Under the pieces are notes generated by a model. The model did no database searches. It saw only the letters and a list, made by a program, of their open reading frames with translations, and was not told the origin of the DNA. A stretch of DNA of 64,000 nucleotides from Phialophora verrucosa. Lineage: Eukaryota; Ascomycota; Eurotiomycetes; Chaetothyriales; Herpotrichiellaceae. The stretch covers positions 1,364,001 through 1,428,000 of the forward strand of contig MSED01000015.1 in assembly GCA_002099365.1 (NCBI GenBank). The letters are read 5' to 3'. Shown piece after piece: positions 1-10,078 of this stretch (position 1 is the stretch's first letter; each line of letters begins with the position of its first letter). The position numbers were made by a program, and so were the translations under genes.

Positions 1-363
1 GCTTTAGAACTTTGCGGAGTTGGAATTGATCCGAGGAACCGCAGCGAGACCAGCTTTCCCACGTACCTCGTATCTTTTGTTGGACCCTGTGTCAAGATTG
101 GTATGTATCTCTAGACCAGGGCAGTCTCGGATGTGCGCAGCGCGCTCATAAATAGTAAGATATTAATGAATTGTGCATGCTACGGCGCCAACGACGGCGG
201 CAAACACGGCCTTTGCTGAACATGGCGGACATTCTGCGAGCAGAGCCAGACCCGCCCGGCACCCATGACAACAAGACTCATCTCGCAGCCTCAGTTCCTT
301 CGTCTTCTCTTTCTTCCATTATTTCTCAAGTCGACAGTCTGGTCTGACCCCCTCTACACGAAC
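1..363. other. Intergenic, left edge
   Basis: No coding region is recognisable here. The stretch probably holds the promoter and 5' UTR of the NmrA-like gene. An in-frame upstream ATG at 265 would add 33 hydrophobic residues to that protein, but the family normally starts close to its Rossmann glycine motif, so I treat 265-363 as leader. Confidence 0.5.
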
Positions 364-1352
364 ATGTCCAGGGCCGTACTCATCTTCGGAGCCACGGGCA
401 AGCAAGGCAGCGCGGTCGTGAACGCGCTGCTGAAAGCCAATGCCGACTTCGAAATCCTAGCCGTCACCCGTGATGCCAGCAGTGCATCGGCCCAGCGCCT
501 TGTGCAAAAGTCGTCGAAGATCAAACTGGTCACCGGAGACTTGGATGCCTCCCCCGCCATCTTCGAGAAAGCCAAGACGGTGTCTCCTGTCCCCGTCTGG
601 GGGGTCTACAGTGTGCAGGTACGTAACGCCCTTCGCCGATGGCCAGTTGGAGCTGAAAGCTGGAGCTGATCACACGCACGTCTCATTAGGTGGCCATGGG
701 GAAGGGTGCGAATGCCCAAACAGAAGAGCGACAGGGCAAGGCGCTCGTCGACGCAGCAATCAGCAACGGCGTGAAGCATTTTGTCTATTCCTCCGTCGAT
801 CGCGGCGGGGCGAAATCCGACCACGACCCGACAGATGTCCCTCACTTCGCGAGCAAGCACAGGGTCGAGCAATACCTCTTCGACCGGACCAAGAACGGGA
901 CCATGGACTGGACGGTGCTGCGGCCGGTCGCCTTCTTCGAGAACCTGGTGCCTGGCTTCGTCGGCAAGATCTTCGCGACGAGTTGGAAAAACACGCTGCA
1001 GCCCAGTCAGAAACTGCAACTCATTGCGACCAGCGACATTGGCTTCTTCGCCGCCGAGGCCTTCATGAAGCCAGACGCGTTCAGGAACACCAAGATCTCT
1101 CTCGCCGGGGACGAACTGACCTACGACCAGTTCCGGCGCGTCTTCAGGCAGAAGATGGGGGAGGACTTGCCCCACACATTCTCTTTCCTTGCTGCCTTGG
1201 TGTGCTGGATGGTTAAGGATCTCGGATCCATGTTCAAATGGTTCCGCGACGTCGGCTACGGGGCCGACATTGCAGCCCTGAAGAAACAGAAGCCCGACCT
1301 CAAGGACTTTGGGACCTGGCTGGAAACGGAAAGCCAGTTTCGCAAGTCTTGA
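364..1352 (+). CDS. NmrA-like NAD(P)-binding protein
   Basis: The CDS is joined from 364-618 and 690-1352 (305 aa), with a 71-nt GT-AG intron and phase 0 on both sides. The N-terminus carries the Rossmann nucleotide-binding motif GATGKQG at residues 9-15, followed by the alternating strand/helix pattern of atypical short-chain dehydrogenases. The conserved HFVYSSVDRGG segment lies in exon 2. Proteins of the NmrA/HSCARG type sense NAD(P) or act as oxidoreductases; the founding member is a nitrogen-metabolite repression regulator. This gene is one of many paralogues in filamentous fungi, so a specific role cannot be assigned. The start at 364 is chosen because it sits eight residues before the glycine motif. 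The upstream in-frame ATG at 265 is an alternative. The next gene lies on the same strand about 600 nt downstream. Confidence 0.85.
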
Positions 1353-1955
1353 CGGACGCGGGCAGTGGATTAGTCTGATGCAAAAGAAAGGCGCATGTGG
1401 TCTGCTTTGGTTAGAAATACGAGCCTCTATATTATATGTTGTCGTGCCGCCGCGGGAGTCTCTACTCCCATATTAATATGTACCTATGTCCCAATCCCAA
1501 TACTTGATTCTCCTCTCACCAAGCCACATACATAATATGGAGTGCTCAGGCAGCCCTTCCTGCCAGGACTCACGGTGCTCCTGATCTGTGGGTTCCGGGA
1601 TTCGGGAATCCCAGGTGGAGGATCTGGCGTGTGAGAGGAGCCACTCTTGGCGACGATAACGCCGGTTCAATCTGCGGTGAAGGCCGGAAACGCCGGGCAC
1701 GGGACCGTACGCAAAATACAACTCTCCACACACACAGGATGTACCTGAGTACAGCACTCGAGCGAATCCAGGCCCTTCCAATAGGAAGCTCCATTGGGTT
1801 CTCAACAATGCAGGAAGGTATGCCATGCATGGCCAAATCCTCCAGCGGCCAAGATCTATAAGATGACTGGAACAAGTCCCATGGATGCCTGCGACCTCCC
1901 CTTGCTGGTCGCACACCACTCCATGTTCCCGCTCTTCCGTTAGGTGGACTGCAGC
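1353..1955. other. Intergenic region
   Basis: No gene is supported here. Short open frames on both strands lack family features. It contains the 3' end of the NmrA-like gene and the promoter of the flavin-reductase-like gene. A TTAG lies immediately before the frame of the next gene at about 1940-1943, so an upstream non-coding exon there is possible. Confidence 0.5.
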
Positions 1956-2955
1956 ATGACAACGGACCGCAAGGAGGTGGAAGTGCAAGTTCGGCGGGGT
2001 GGCCACGAAGACTTCAAAGCCGTCGAAGCCTCTCGCCCGCTCTGGGACGACGCGGCACCGGTCCACTTCACGCAGACGCCTGCGCCAGGCTGGACCTTTG
2101 GCTCCGGCGCCAACTACACGCACGCCCAGGCCTCTGCCTCTGCCGCGACGGCCAAGCACGTGGCCATCGACCCCAACGACGCGGCGCGCACTCGCTACGA
2201 GAACTACAAGCTCCTGGTCAGCGCCGTGACGCCGCGGCCCATCGCGTTTGTGTCGACGCGCTCGCGCAACGGGCGCAGCGAGAACCTCGCGCCCATGAGT
2301 TTCTTCCAGCTGGTCAACGTCGACCCGCCCATCTTCGCCCTGGCCGTCACCAGCCCCATGGCCGACGCCAAGGACACGCTCCGCAACCTGCTCGACACGG
2401 GCGAGTGCGTCATCAACATTGTCAGCGAGGGCTTCGTGGAAGCCATGAACGCCACCAGCATCAACAGCCCCTTTGGCGTGTCCGAGTGGGACATTAGCGG
2501 CCTGACGCCCGTCTACGACTGCAAGACCGTGGCACCGCCGCGGGTCCGGGAATCCGTCTTCAGCATCGAGGGCAAACTTGAAAGTGTGCGTGATTTTTCC
2601 AGTCGCCGCAACCCGGGAACCAGATCCGGCTCGTTGGAGCTCATCGAGGGCACGCATTTTTGGGTCCGGGAAGACGCGTACAAGAACGATGGGACATCTT
2701 TGGACCTGGAGGTTCGTAGTAGCGGCCATGTCCTGCCCTGCTCTTTCGGTCGCGCGCCGTGACACTCGCTCCAATCAACTAATTCTTGTTTCCTAGGTGC
2801 TGCGACCGGTCAGCCGTCTGGGTGGAATCGCCTTCGGACGAACCACTCAGTTGATCGAGCTCCCACGCCCCGATTTTGACAGAGACCTGGGCAGCGCCGA
2901 GGCAGTCGAGAAGCTGAAAGATCGACATCGCTCGACGGCCCGAACAGTACTGTGA
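1956..2955 (+). CDS. Flavin reductase-like domain protein
   Basis: The CDS is joined from 1956-2711 and 2797-2955 (304 aa), with an 85-nt intron in phase 0. The central part, from about residue 83, has the signature of the flavin reductase-like FMN-binding split barrel (DIM6/NTAB type): SAVTPRPIAFVSTRS, then NLAPMSFFQLVNVDPP and TGECVINIVSE. The spliced C-terminus continues with LRPVSRLGGIAFGRT, a stretch I recall as conserved in fungal members. These proteins bind FMN and are flavoprotein oxygenase or reductase-like; the substrate is not known. The ATG at 1956 is the first in the frame and follows a TTAG. A non-canonical extension to 1944 would need an upstream exon. It sits between an NmrA-like gene and a transporter, but nothing shows co-regulation. 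Confidence 0.85.
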
Positions 2956-3640
2956 TATTAGCCTATGCGCTCATCCACAAGACCTTGCTGCAGGTGCTAT
3001 GATAGCCTATGAGCTCATCCATGAGACCTCTGTTACAGGTACACAGGGCACGAAAAAGCCCTCCAAGCCCGTTTCTCTCTCAGAGGAGAGGGTAAAATCA
3101 AAGACATCTCGCACACAATGGATGTCCAGAACTCTTCCTTCAGAAAAAAGGATTTAGAGCCCGCAACCGATCCTCGCTCGAACCATAGGTTGCAACGGCC
3201 AACAGGCTTTGCCACAGTGCTTTCATATATATCAGGGCCTCTGACGAAGGAGATCAAGGAAGCAGAAGACTCGTCGATCATGCCGCGGGTCGATCGCTCG
3301 TACTATCACACTGACCAAGGCATCGCTCGTAAGATTAGTTTAAGTCCTCTAATACAGAGGGCCCAAAGTTCCCTTAATTCAGTGCAAAGATCACAAGACG
3401 CTCCACTCGTTGCGGTAGAGCTTACCAGGCGCCATTAGAATTTGGATTTGGACTTTCATTTCAAGTCTACCGGACTATCCTAATACTTACCTGGGTTGCA
3501 GGTATAGACCACAATATCTCTCAGTTTTCTCGAGGCTGTGGCCATACCTCTCTGTTGACATCTTCACTTCAGCTCTCCCTGCTGGTAGCACGACAGCAAA
3601 ACTGAATGCAGCGCGGATCGATGGCACCCTTCCCTCAGCA
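2956..3640. other. Intergenic region with a short imperfect duplication
   Basis: This is the space between the converging flavin-reductase-like gene and the Dal5-like transporter. It begins with an imperfect direct repeat (listed separately). A 106-codon open frame at 3118-3438 has an ATG but no recognisable family or splice context, so I do not call it a gene. Confidence 0.5.
2960..3040. repeat. Imperfect tandem duplication, period about 44 nt
   Basis: Copy 1 (2960-2995) and copy 2 (3004-3040) both begin AGCCTATG, share GCTCATCCA and AGACCT, and end in CAGGT. They differ at a handful of positions and by one indel. The pair starts five bases after the stop codon of the flavin-reductase-like gene. 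It looks like a local duplication in the 3' UTR. Confidence 0.6.
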
Positions 3641-5427
3641 TCATGTTGTGTACCGAAACTGTGGATTCTGCTTCCATGTTAGCCACATGTGCTGGTTCCC
3701 CCTTGCCAATTGGCCTAGGTGGGGGAGTCCTACCTTTTGGTCGGTCAGATCATCCTCGTACGCGTGTTCAAAGCCTTCCATGGTGCCAGTGGCGTCGCGA
3801 GCCTTGTTCTGTCGGACACATAACCAACCGTAGACTAGTGACAACGCTGCAGCAGCCGCCGAGAAGACAAATACAATGATGAAGGCCTTTTTGTACTCCG
3901 GGGCGTCCTTGGCTTGAAAGGTCAACGGGCCCACAAAGTTCCCTAGATACACAGATTGTGTGTGTCAGGACAACAGAAAGATAGGAAGCAAAAACATGGA
4001 CTTCCTGCTTACCAAGGCAATATGCGATGAAGAGACCGGCGGACGACAGGGATCGTTTCGTGTAACCAGCGGTGTTGGCAATGGAAACGCCCATTGAAAT
4101 CGCATAGCTGGCTGAGAAACCCCAGACGATGAACATGGCAAAGAGCCGGCCGCCACTCGAAGGCCTCGGGAGCAACCAGGCGAGCAGTGCCGCCAGAATG
4201 ACTTGAAGCTGGAAAACAGCCATCAATAGTGTCCGCTTCTTCGGGAATCTCGAGGCCAGGAACGTCGAAAAGAGTTGGCCCGCACCGGTGGAGAAGCCAA
4301 TCGGGATGAGGAGGAGGATTGAAACAAAGGGGGAGAAACCTAGCCCTGCGATCACGATGGGCAAATAGGTCGAGGCGAGCCCGTTTGTGTTGTTGGTCAG
4401 GATGGTGATGACAAATAGGGTCCAGAATTTGACGTCGACGAGGAGCTCAATGGCTTGATTCCACTTGAAATGCGTGTTCCGTACTCCCGAGTTGTTGGAC
4501 TGCATTCTGCTGACAATGATGAATCGTTCGCGCTCGGTGAATCCACGTGCTCGGATTGGATCGGGAGGAAGAAAGAAGAGAATACAGAATGACCAAAGCA
4601 CAGTCAGACAACCGGCAAAAAGATACATGTACTGCCACGATGCCAACGCACCAGTGGCATGACCAAGGCCCCAGTTGACAAGGGGGGAGAGCAACAGCGT
4701 GAAGCCCGTGAAGCAATACCACCATCTACGGGATTGTGACGCTCTAGGTCAGTTTCTTTGCCGGCCAAACCAAACAGTGACAAGCAGAGTGTGAAGACTC
4801 ACCCCATTCGGAACGCCTGTTCGTCCTTCTTATACCAGCCTCCTACCAGCATCATAAACATAGGAGAGACACCAGCCTCCAAGACGCCGAGAAAGAATCG
4901 TTGGACGAAGAGGCCGCGCCAATCAGTACAGGCGGCGGTGAGGGCCATACAACCGCCCCAGAGGAAGACAATGGCAAAGGCGACACGTTCCAAGGGAAAG
5001 CGTTGTGCCATGACGATGGCAGGGTAGCAGCCGGCAATGAACCCTAGGTAGAAGATCGAGGCGGAAAACGAATACCGATCCTTGCTGGTGAGGTCTAGGT
5101 CCTGTCGGATCCCAAACAGAGCCTGTTATAAGATGGGGTTAGCGATAGAACCCCCGAGTAAAGGAATCTGTCGCTTACAGCTTGGGAAAGCAGACCCTTG
5201 TCGTAGAATTGGACGCCATAAGTTAGACAAAGGATCGGCATGAGCTTGAGGTCAATCTTCCTGAGCACCTTGGCCTCCTCAGAAGCGTCCCACTCGCGAT
5301 TCCCTTCATATGTGAGGAGCACCTTCATAGCCTCGTCCGTATGCGTGGTATCAATCACCTGTGCATGCTTCTCCGTGTCAGCATCTTCTGTGCAGGTTGA
5401 AGTCGGCTTAATCTCCGTGTTGGCCAT
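3641..5427 (-). CDS. MFS transporter, allantoate permease (Dal5)-like
   Basis: The CDS is complement(3641-3667, 3734-3942, 4013-4725, 4803-5122, 5179-5427), giving 505 aa in five exons. The protein has the layout of the anion:cation symporter branch of the major facilitator superfamily: a hydrophilic N-terminus, the IDLKLMPILCLTYGVQFYDKG entry into TM1, an RFFLGVLEAGVSPMF segment around TM4, and about 12 membrane segments. It ends in the short NPQFRY motif common in Dal5-like permeases. Such carriers take up allantoate, ureidosuccinate, nicotinate, pantothenate or related anions; the substrate here cannot be told. The last intron (3668-3733) is 66 nt and has no in-frame stop, so its retention would only insert 22 residues before NPQFRY. 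I spliced it out because the junction restores the family's usual C-terminus. Confidence 0.88.
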
Positions 5428-5513
5428 ATTTGCTGTTTGTGAGAGGCTGTTGCGTCGCGGAAGAGAAGAATGGCGATGGACAGGTGTAGATGTGAGGATT
5501 AGCTTGCCAATGA

Positions 5514-5522
5514 TTTATATAG
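5514..5522 (-). promoter_or_regulatory. TATA-like element of the Dal5-like transporter
   Basis: On the minus strand the sequence reads TATATAAAT about 90 nt upstream of the start codon at 5427. A CCAAT pentamer lies next to it on the plus strand at 5507-5511. Position and composition fit a core promoter; this is inference only. Confidence 0.4.
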
Positions 5523-6154
5523 ACCAGGCGGCGAACATGTCTCCCGGGGTAGGGTTTCGACCCTTGCACAGTGAGGCCTGGTGCCCGCGTAAAACCAGCA
5601 GATTAGCGACAGCACCGGCATTCTGGTAGCCCCGTGCTCGTATTCCTCGTCAACGCACTAAGAAGCGTACCCCTTTATGGCCACATGGCGTCTTTGTGAG
5701 CCCCCGCGGGGTTTGGGGATTCACCCTCGAGTAGGTTTGCCGTCTGCTGCGGCGGGGTCCGGGGTCCAAGGACTTGGTCTCCAGTCGGTCGGCCGTCGAC
5801 CACTGCCCACCGCCATACATTGTGGTAAAAGTGGCCGGGAGTGAAGGTACAGAGGAGCGAGCTCGTTACAGATTGAATATCAGCACCTCCGTCCAGATAG
5901 TCAACAGCAACGTTGCTTGGTAGAAGTCTTCCATAGGGAACCGTAGTTGGGCGGAAGACCGCCTGTTCGTGATCGGAGTTCCTCCAGTACTCCTGGCGAT
6001 GTAGGCCATGGTCTTGTACAAGTTTGCCGTAGTCATGCAGAACTACAACCGCGAGTCTCGTTCCTTGTCAGGAACTGTCCACCTAACTTGGTTGTAGCTT
6101 TAAATTGTGTGTTGACTCTGATCATGCCTTAGCCGGTCATGCGAGACGCTCGGA

Positions 6155-6160
6155 TATAAG
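6155..6160 (+). promoter_or_regulatory. TATA-like element of the release-factor-like gene
   Basis: TATAAG lies in GGATATAAGAGCGG about 105 nt upstream of the ATG at 6263, a reasonable distance for a short leader. Inferred from sequence and position only. Confidence 0.35.
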
Positions 6161-6262
6161 AGCGGCGCGGTCCAACGCTTGCGAGCGGAACAGCTTTTCT
6201 CCGAGCTTGCAAAGCTACTCACCACTGCGTCTCCTAATTACCAGCAGCTAGCGATGTAGAAG

Positions 6263-6918
6263 ATGCTCAGCTGGCGCCTGTTGCGGCGGTTAAACCTCCC
6301 TACGGCGACCCGCTGCAACAATCCGAGCTTTACAGCCATCATCAGACGCCACCCTTTGTATACCTTCTCCCGGGCTTTGTACAAAGCTAGCAACCACCTT
6401 CCTCCACGTCCGGTTCTGCCCGATGCCGAGATCAGAGAGACGTATGTGAAGGGGACTGGGCCAGGCGGTGGGCACTATCCAATGTCTGTACTGGCTCATC
6501 GAAATCCCTAACAGCGGAGGCAGGCCAGAAGATCAATAAGACAAACTCTGCCGCTCAATTGACGCACATACCCACGGGCATAGTCGTCAAGTGTCAGGCC
6601 ACACGAAGCAAGAGCCAGAATTACACCATTGCCAGGAGGATTCTGGCTGAGAAGGTGGAACTTCTGCAGAAGGGAGACGAGAGTCGAGCTGTCAAAGTGC
6701 TGGAGCGAAAGTCCAAAAAGAAGAGGAGCGCCGACAAAAAGAAGCGGAGGAAATATCGACAACTTGCTGAAGAGACAGAAAGCCAGGAAGGCGTTGTGGA
6801 TGAGAATGACGACTATCATGATGCGGAGGAAGCTGCAACCAGAGAGGCAGTGGACAATGAATTGAACGAGCCGCAGAGCGGCAGCAGCAGCAGCAATAGC
6901 AACGCGCCAAAGGGGTGA
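6263..6918 (+). CDS. Mitochondrial class I release factor-like protein (GGQ rescue factor)
   Basis: The CDS is joined from 6263-6467 and 6524-6918 (199 aa). Splicing restores GPGGQKINKTNSAAQLTHIP, the RF-1 domain core with the universal GGQ at residues 68-70 that triggers peptidyl-tRNA hydrolysis. The codon-recognition domains of full release factors are absent. A basic tail (RKSKKKRSADKKKRRKYRQ) follows, as in the C12orf65/MTRFR and yeast Rso55 group, which rescue stalled mitochondrial ribosomes. The N-terminus is rich in Arg, Leu and Ser (MLSWRLLRRLNL), consistent with a mitochondrial presequence. The acidic, Ser-rich end after about residue 150 looks like a lineage extension. The 56-nt intron splits the codon for the second Gly of GGQ. 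Confidence 0.88.
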
Positions 6919-7802
6919 GAAGTTCTCGACGACTAAACCCTGCGCACACAAGGCCATCAGGATGCGTTTATCTATGAGTCAGGATGCGCTTCCCTCTATG
7001 AATCGGAACAACGTTGCAACTACTTCAGGGCCCCGGTGCCAGAACTAAATGGCAAAAGCTACAAGCCAACAGCGTCCTTCTCTGTTGGGAACTGCTTTGC
7101 GTGTCGGATGCACCTTGGCAGAAGTTCAGCCTCTGCACGACTAATCAAGCCCAGCCTTGCTGTTCGAGCCACGCCGTCGTCGTCACAGACCACGACTTTT
7201 AATCAGCCCCAAAAATCGACAAAACGACAAAAACTCTAGCCTAGAACTCGAACTGCTGGCTAGGCATTTCGAGGTCTAGGTCGAGGGAAACTTTTCCAGT
7301 TGTGAAGGATAGTTTTTTGGTCGTTGTCCGTCAGGTTCTCTCCTGCCCTTCGCCCTCCGGGGAGGGTTGTCATCGGCAGGAACTCGATCTGAACCTCCAT
7401 ACACTTCACACATCGGTGTGCAGGGGCAGATTGTCGTACTGAGTCTGGGGCTAACATCCAATCATAGCCACCAAGAGAAGCTGTCTCATGCCTGGTGAAT
7501 CACCCTCACGCCCTGCAGGTTTGTTGGTTTTGGCGGCACCTGCAGAACACGGGATAGACACAAGAATTTGAGGTGAAATTCGGTCGGAACAAAATATAAA
7601 CAACCCTTTTTTTGTTCGGGCCGAGTGAAGATCTGGGGATGGGTGGTCCGTGCGCATTGGCTATCATTCTGGACGCTTCACTTCACCTACAATGTAAGTG
7701 AATACCAATTCACTTGCGAGGACGAGCTCCCTGCTCGAGTGGCTGCTTTCAGGCTGCTCGACTCGCAGCAAGCAGGTCGATTCTATACTTGGTCACGCAT
7801 AA
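6919..7802. other. Intergenic region
   Basis: No gene is supported. Small open frames around 7014-7240 and 7260-7460 overlap on opposite strands and show no domain. The right part has a TATA-like element and the leader of the SGNH-like gene. Confidence 0.5.
7595..7600 (+). promoter_or_regulatory. TATA-like element upstream of the SGNH-like gene
   Basis: A TATAAA hexamer lies in AAAATATAAACAACC, about 200 nt before the ATG at 7803 and 330 nt before the ATG at 7924. A transcript starting just downstream would contain both ATGs. Confidence 0.4.
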
Positions 7803-7815
7803 ATGGGTTTCCGGC

Positions 7816-7839
7816 CTTTGTTTTTGTTTTTGTTTTTGT
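7816..7839 (+). repeat. TTTTTG hexanucleotide repeat
   Basis: About four uninterrupted units of TTTTTG lie directly upstream of the SGNH-like gene. In the frame starting with ATG 7803 the repeat encodes alternating Leu and Phe, the core of a signal-peptide-like segment. Confidence 0.8.
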
Positions 7840-7923
7840 CCCTGTTCGCTCTCCATTGTTCTTCAGCGCAGCTCACTTACGCATGCGGTTCTCTGCGCTT
7901 TGATCACGAACTGAAAGCCCACC

Positions 7924-9768
7924 ATGAGATTCTGCAGTGTTTCCACCTCTTTCCCACTCATCTTGTTGCCCCTGCTTTTCTTCCTGATTGTGACTTATCC
8001 CTCGATCAGGAAAGACGCATCTCCTCCAAGTTCATCGACTCTGGACGTCTGGCAATTCTGGAGATCCGCTGTGAAGAAAGCGATGAATGAAACGCATGTC
8101 TTCATCCCCCCCAATCACCCCTACATCCATGTATGTTCCACTCTGCTCCTCACACGACCCTCTCAAGACTAAATGATCGACAGTATGTGGGACGCTGGAC
8201 ACCCTCCGCGGATCATCTAAGACGCGAGGCATATCTTCCAGGTCTGCATATGTCTAGGGCGCTGGCGAGAGAAAACCTACTGACCATCCGCGACAGGTGC
8301 CTACTTCGAAATTTCTGTCACCAATACTACGTCTGTCTACCTCGTCTTCGAAAGTGGTAGAGACGACGTGGAAAATATAGACAACATCAGCTTGACGGTG
8401 GAAATCAACGACAACATGGTACTTGGGATCCGAGATCCGTTCTCGCTCGTGCAGATCGCGGAGATGCTTAACCCCAGCAATACGTACAAGTTCAGAGTCA
8501 CGCAAATGGGCTTTCCAAGCGATAGGCTCAAGTTTGAAGGAGTTTGGCTGGACAGGCCTCCCTCTGTGAAAACCGGCGGCCCTTCACCGCTCCATCCGGT
8601 CAAGTCAGCTGTTGGCACCACACTGGGGACGCTGGTACCTCCTACCGAAGGCCCTTACAGCGCTCCGCAACAGCGAGAATCACCGCCGCTGCTAGAGAAA
8701 CCACTCATAGAATTGTTTACTTCCGAATCCAGCCTAATCCTCCGGAACTACGACCCGCGCAAAGATGCGGCGGGTCTCGCTAAAGAACGAGTGGACACCT
8801 GGTATAACCACTTGGGGTCGGAGCTTGGTGCCGACATCGCCCTCGTTCCCACCGGAGGCACGTTCTTTTCCACGACTTGGTATACTGGTGAAAGCGCTAC
8901 ACACCAGTATACAGATGTCGCGGGCACTTTCTTAGGGTACGGGCGGTATCCAAAGTCCCGCCGGCCATTCAAGACCTACCGACCCGCTGTTCTGATCCTC
9001 CAATTCGGGCTTACAGATTTCCTCGACGTCTTCAGCGGCATCCCAAGAGGGAGACGCAACGTTCGACAGCTTGTGGACAGCTTTCTCGACAGCTTCGTCA
9101 AGGACTATGTCAAATTCGTCAGGACCATCAGGACTGTTGCCTACCCCTCTGACGGGACCACCACCACTACCACCACCACCAACCCTCTCGCCGCCGACGA
9201 CGGCGGCAGCTACATTTACAACTCCGCGCCGTCCACGCTTCCGATATTGCTGCTCGTCCCGTTCTCGGCTTGCCGCACATTTGTGACCCGGAAGCTCACG
9301 GTCCACAAATTAATGTCTGACGCCCTCGCGCGGGTCGTGTCCACCTTGCACGCCGAGGGGGATACCTCGACCCATCACATCGATACCGCAGGTTGGCTTG
9401 ACCGGGTGGACGACTTCGAGCGACTTCCCAACCCCCGTCAAGGGCGATATCCTGTTGCTGGTCGGAAAGACTGGAAACCCCTCACCGACGCGGCCAAAGT
9501 CAAGGTTGCAAATCTGCTCGCGAGCCATGTCTGCTCATACATCAAACCAACAACGGGCGAGAGCTCGGTCGTGGGACCTGCCTTCGGAGACTGCGCTTTT
9601 GACCGGTACGACAGCTATCTCGGCAACGTGTACGTCCCCGAGGGCGTCGAGTTGGACCGAGCCCTACTAGAGCGCAAAATCGAGATCATCAAGGAGAGAT
9701 TCCGGCTCGCCACGACCGCTCAATTGAAGGCTGAGGGGCGGACCTTTTCGCACACGTTCAAAAAATAG
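7924..9768 (+). CDS. Membrane-anchored SGNH/CE2-like hydrolase, possibly degenerate
   Basis: The CDS is joined from 7924-8130, 8184-8241 and 8297-9768 (578 aa); all splice sites are GT-AG. Residues about 8-25 form a hydrophobic signal anchor (FPLILLPLLFFLIV), so the rest probably faces the ER/Golgi lumen or outside. A beta-rich segment across exons 2 and 3 (YVGRW, then PGAYFEISVTN) resembles the N-terminal sandwich domain of CE2-type carbohydrate esterases. It is followed by an alpha/beta part with VLILQFGLTDFLDVF where SGNH enzymes have the GxND block, and DTAGWLDRVDDF plus LTDAAKVKVANLL where the catalytic Asp-x-x-His block is expected. I cannot find a clear GDS nucleophile motif or the final His, so the catalytic state is doubtful. 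The family call is by remote likeness only. It converges with the Rab GAP gene. Confidence 0.55.
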
Positions 9769-10078
9769 CTGTACGGAGTAGGATGATGGTTTGTTTGTTA
9801 TACTACAACGGTTGGCTGGCTGCACACTTCACGACGGACGGAGAGGGTGGAAATACATACACTAATACATAGAATACCATCGCTGACCCACAGCTAAGCC
9901 CAGAGCCCCCCTGGACGTACAAGGTAACGGAATGACTCGTAAAAGGGATTTTCACTCTTCCCGTTCAAAAACATCCCGGGCATACTATAATCATGCCGCA
10001 GAATGCTACAGACTTGAACTCCCACACTGTTGAAGCCCATCCTATCAATCCGGGACGGTTCCCCGTGGAGCCTACAGC
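9769..10078. other. Convergent 3' intergenic region
   Basis: This is the shared 3' region of the SGNH-like gene (plus) and the GYP7-like gene (minus). It holds one copy of the 9-mer TACGGAGTA at 9772-9780, just after the stop codon. No gene is seen. Confidence 0.6.

Larger units (their letters stand above)
5428..6262. other. Divergent promoter region
   Basis: This 835-nt stretch separates the start codons of the Dal5-like transporter (left, minus strand) and the release-factor-like gene (right, plus strand). It holds TATA-like elements for both (listed separately). I see no gene inside; short open frames lack any features. Confidence 0.6.

Noticed and set aside
470..1216. A 248-codon plus-strand frame and a 189-codon minus-strand frame over the NmrA-like gene
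   Set aside because: They are shadows of the NmrA-like exon in other frames and have low-complexity Arg-rich composition without any family motif.
1473..2774. A 433-codon minus-strand open frame
   Set aside because: It is antisense to the flavin-reductase-like gene, has no recognisable domain, and its composition reflects the GC-rich codons of the real gene.
3118..3438. A 106-codon plus-strand frame with ATG
   Set aside because: No domain, no splice context, and it sits in a convergent intergenic region; it may be chance.
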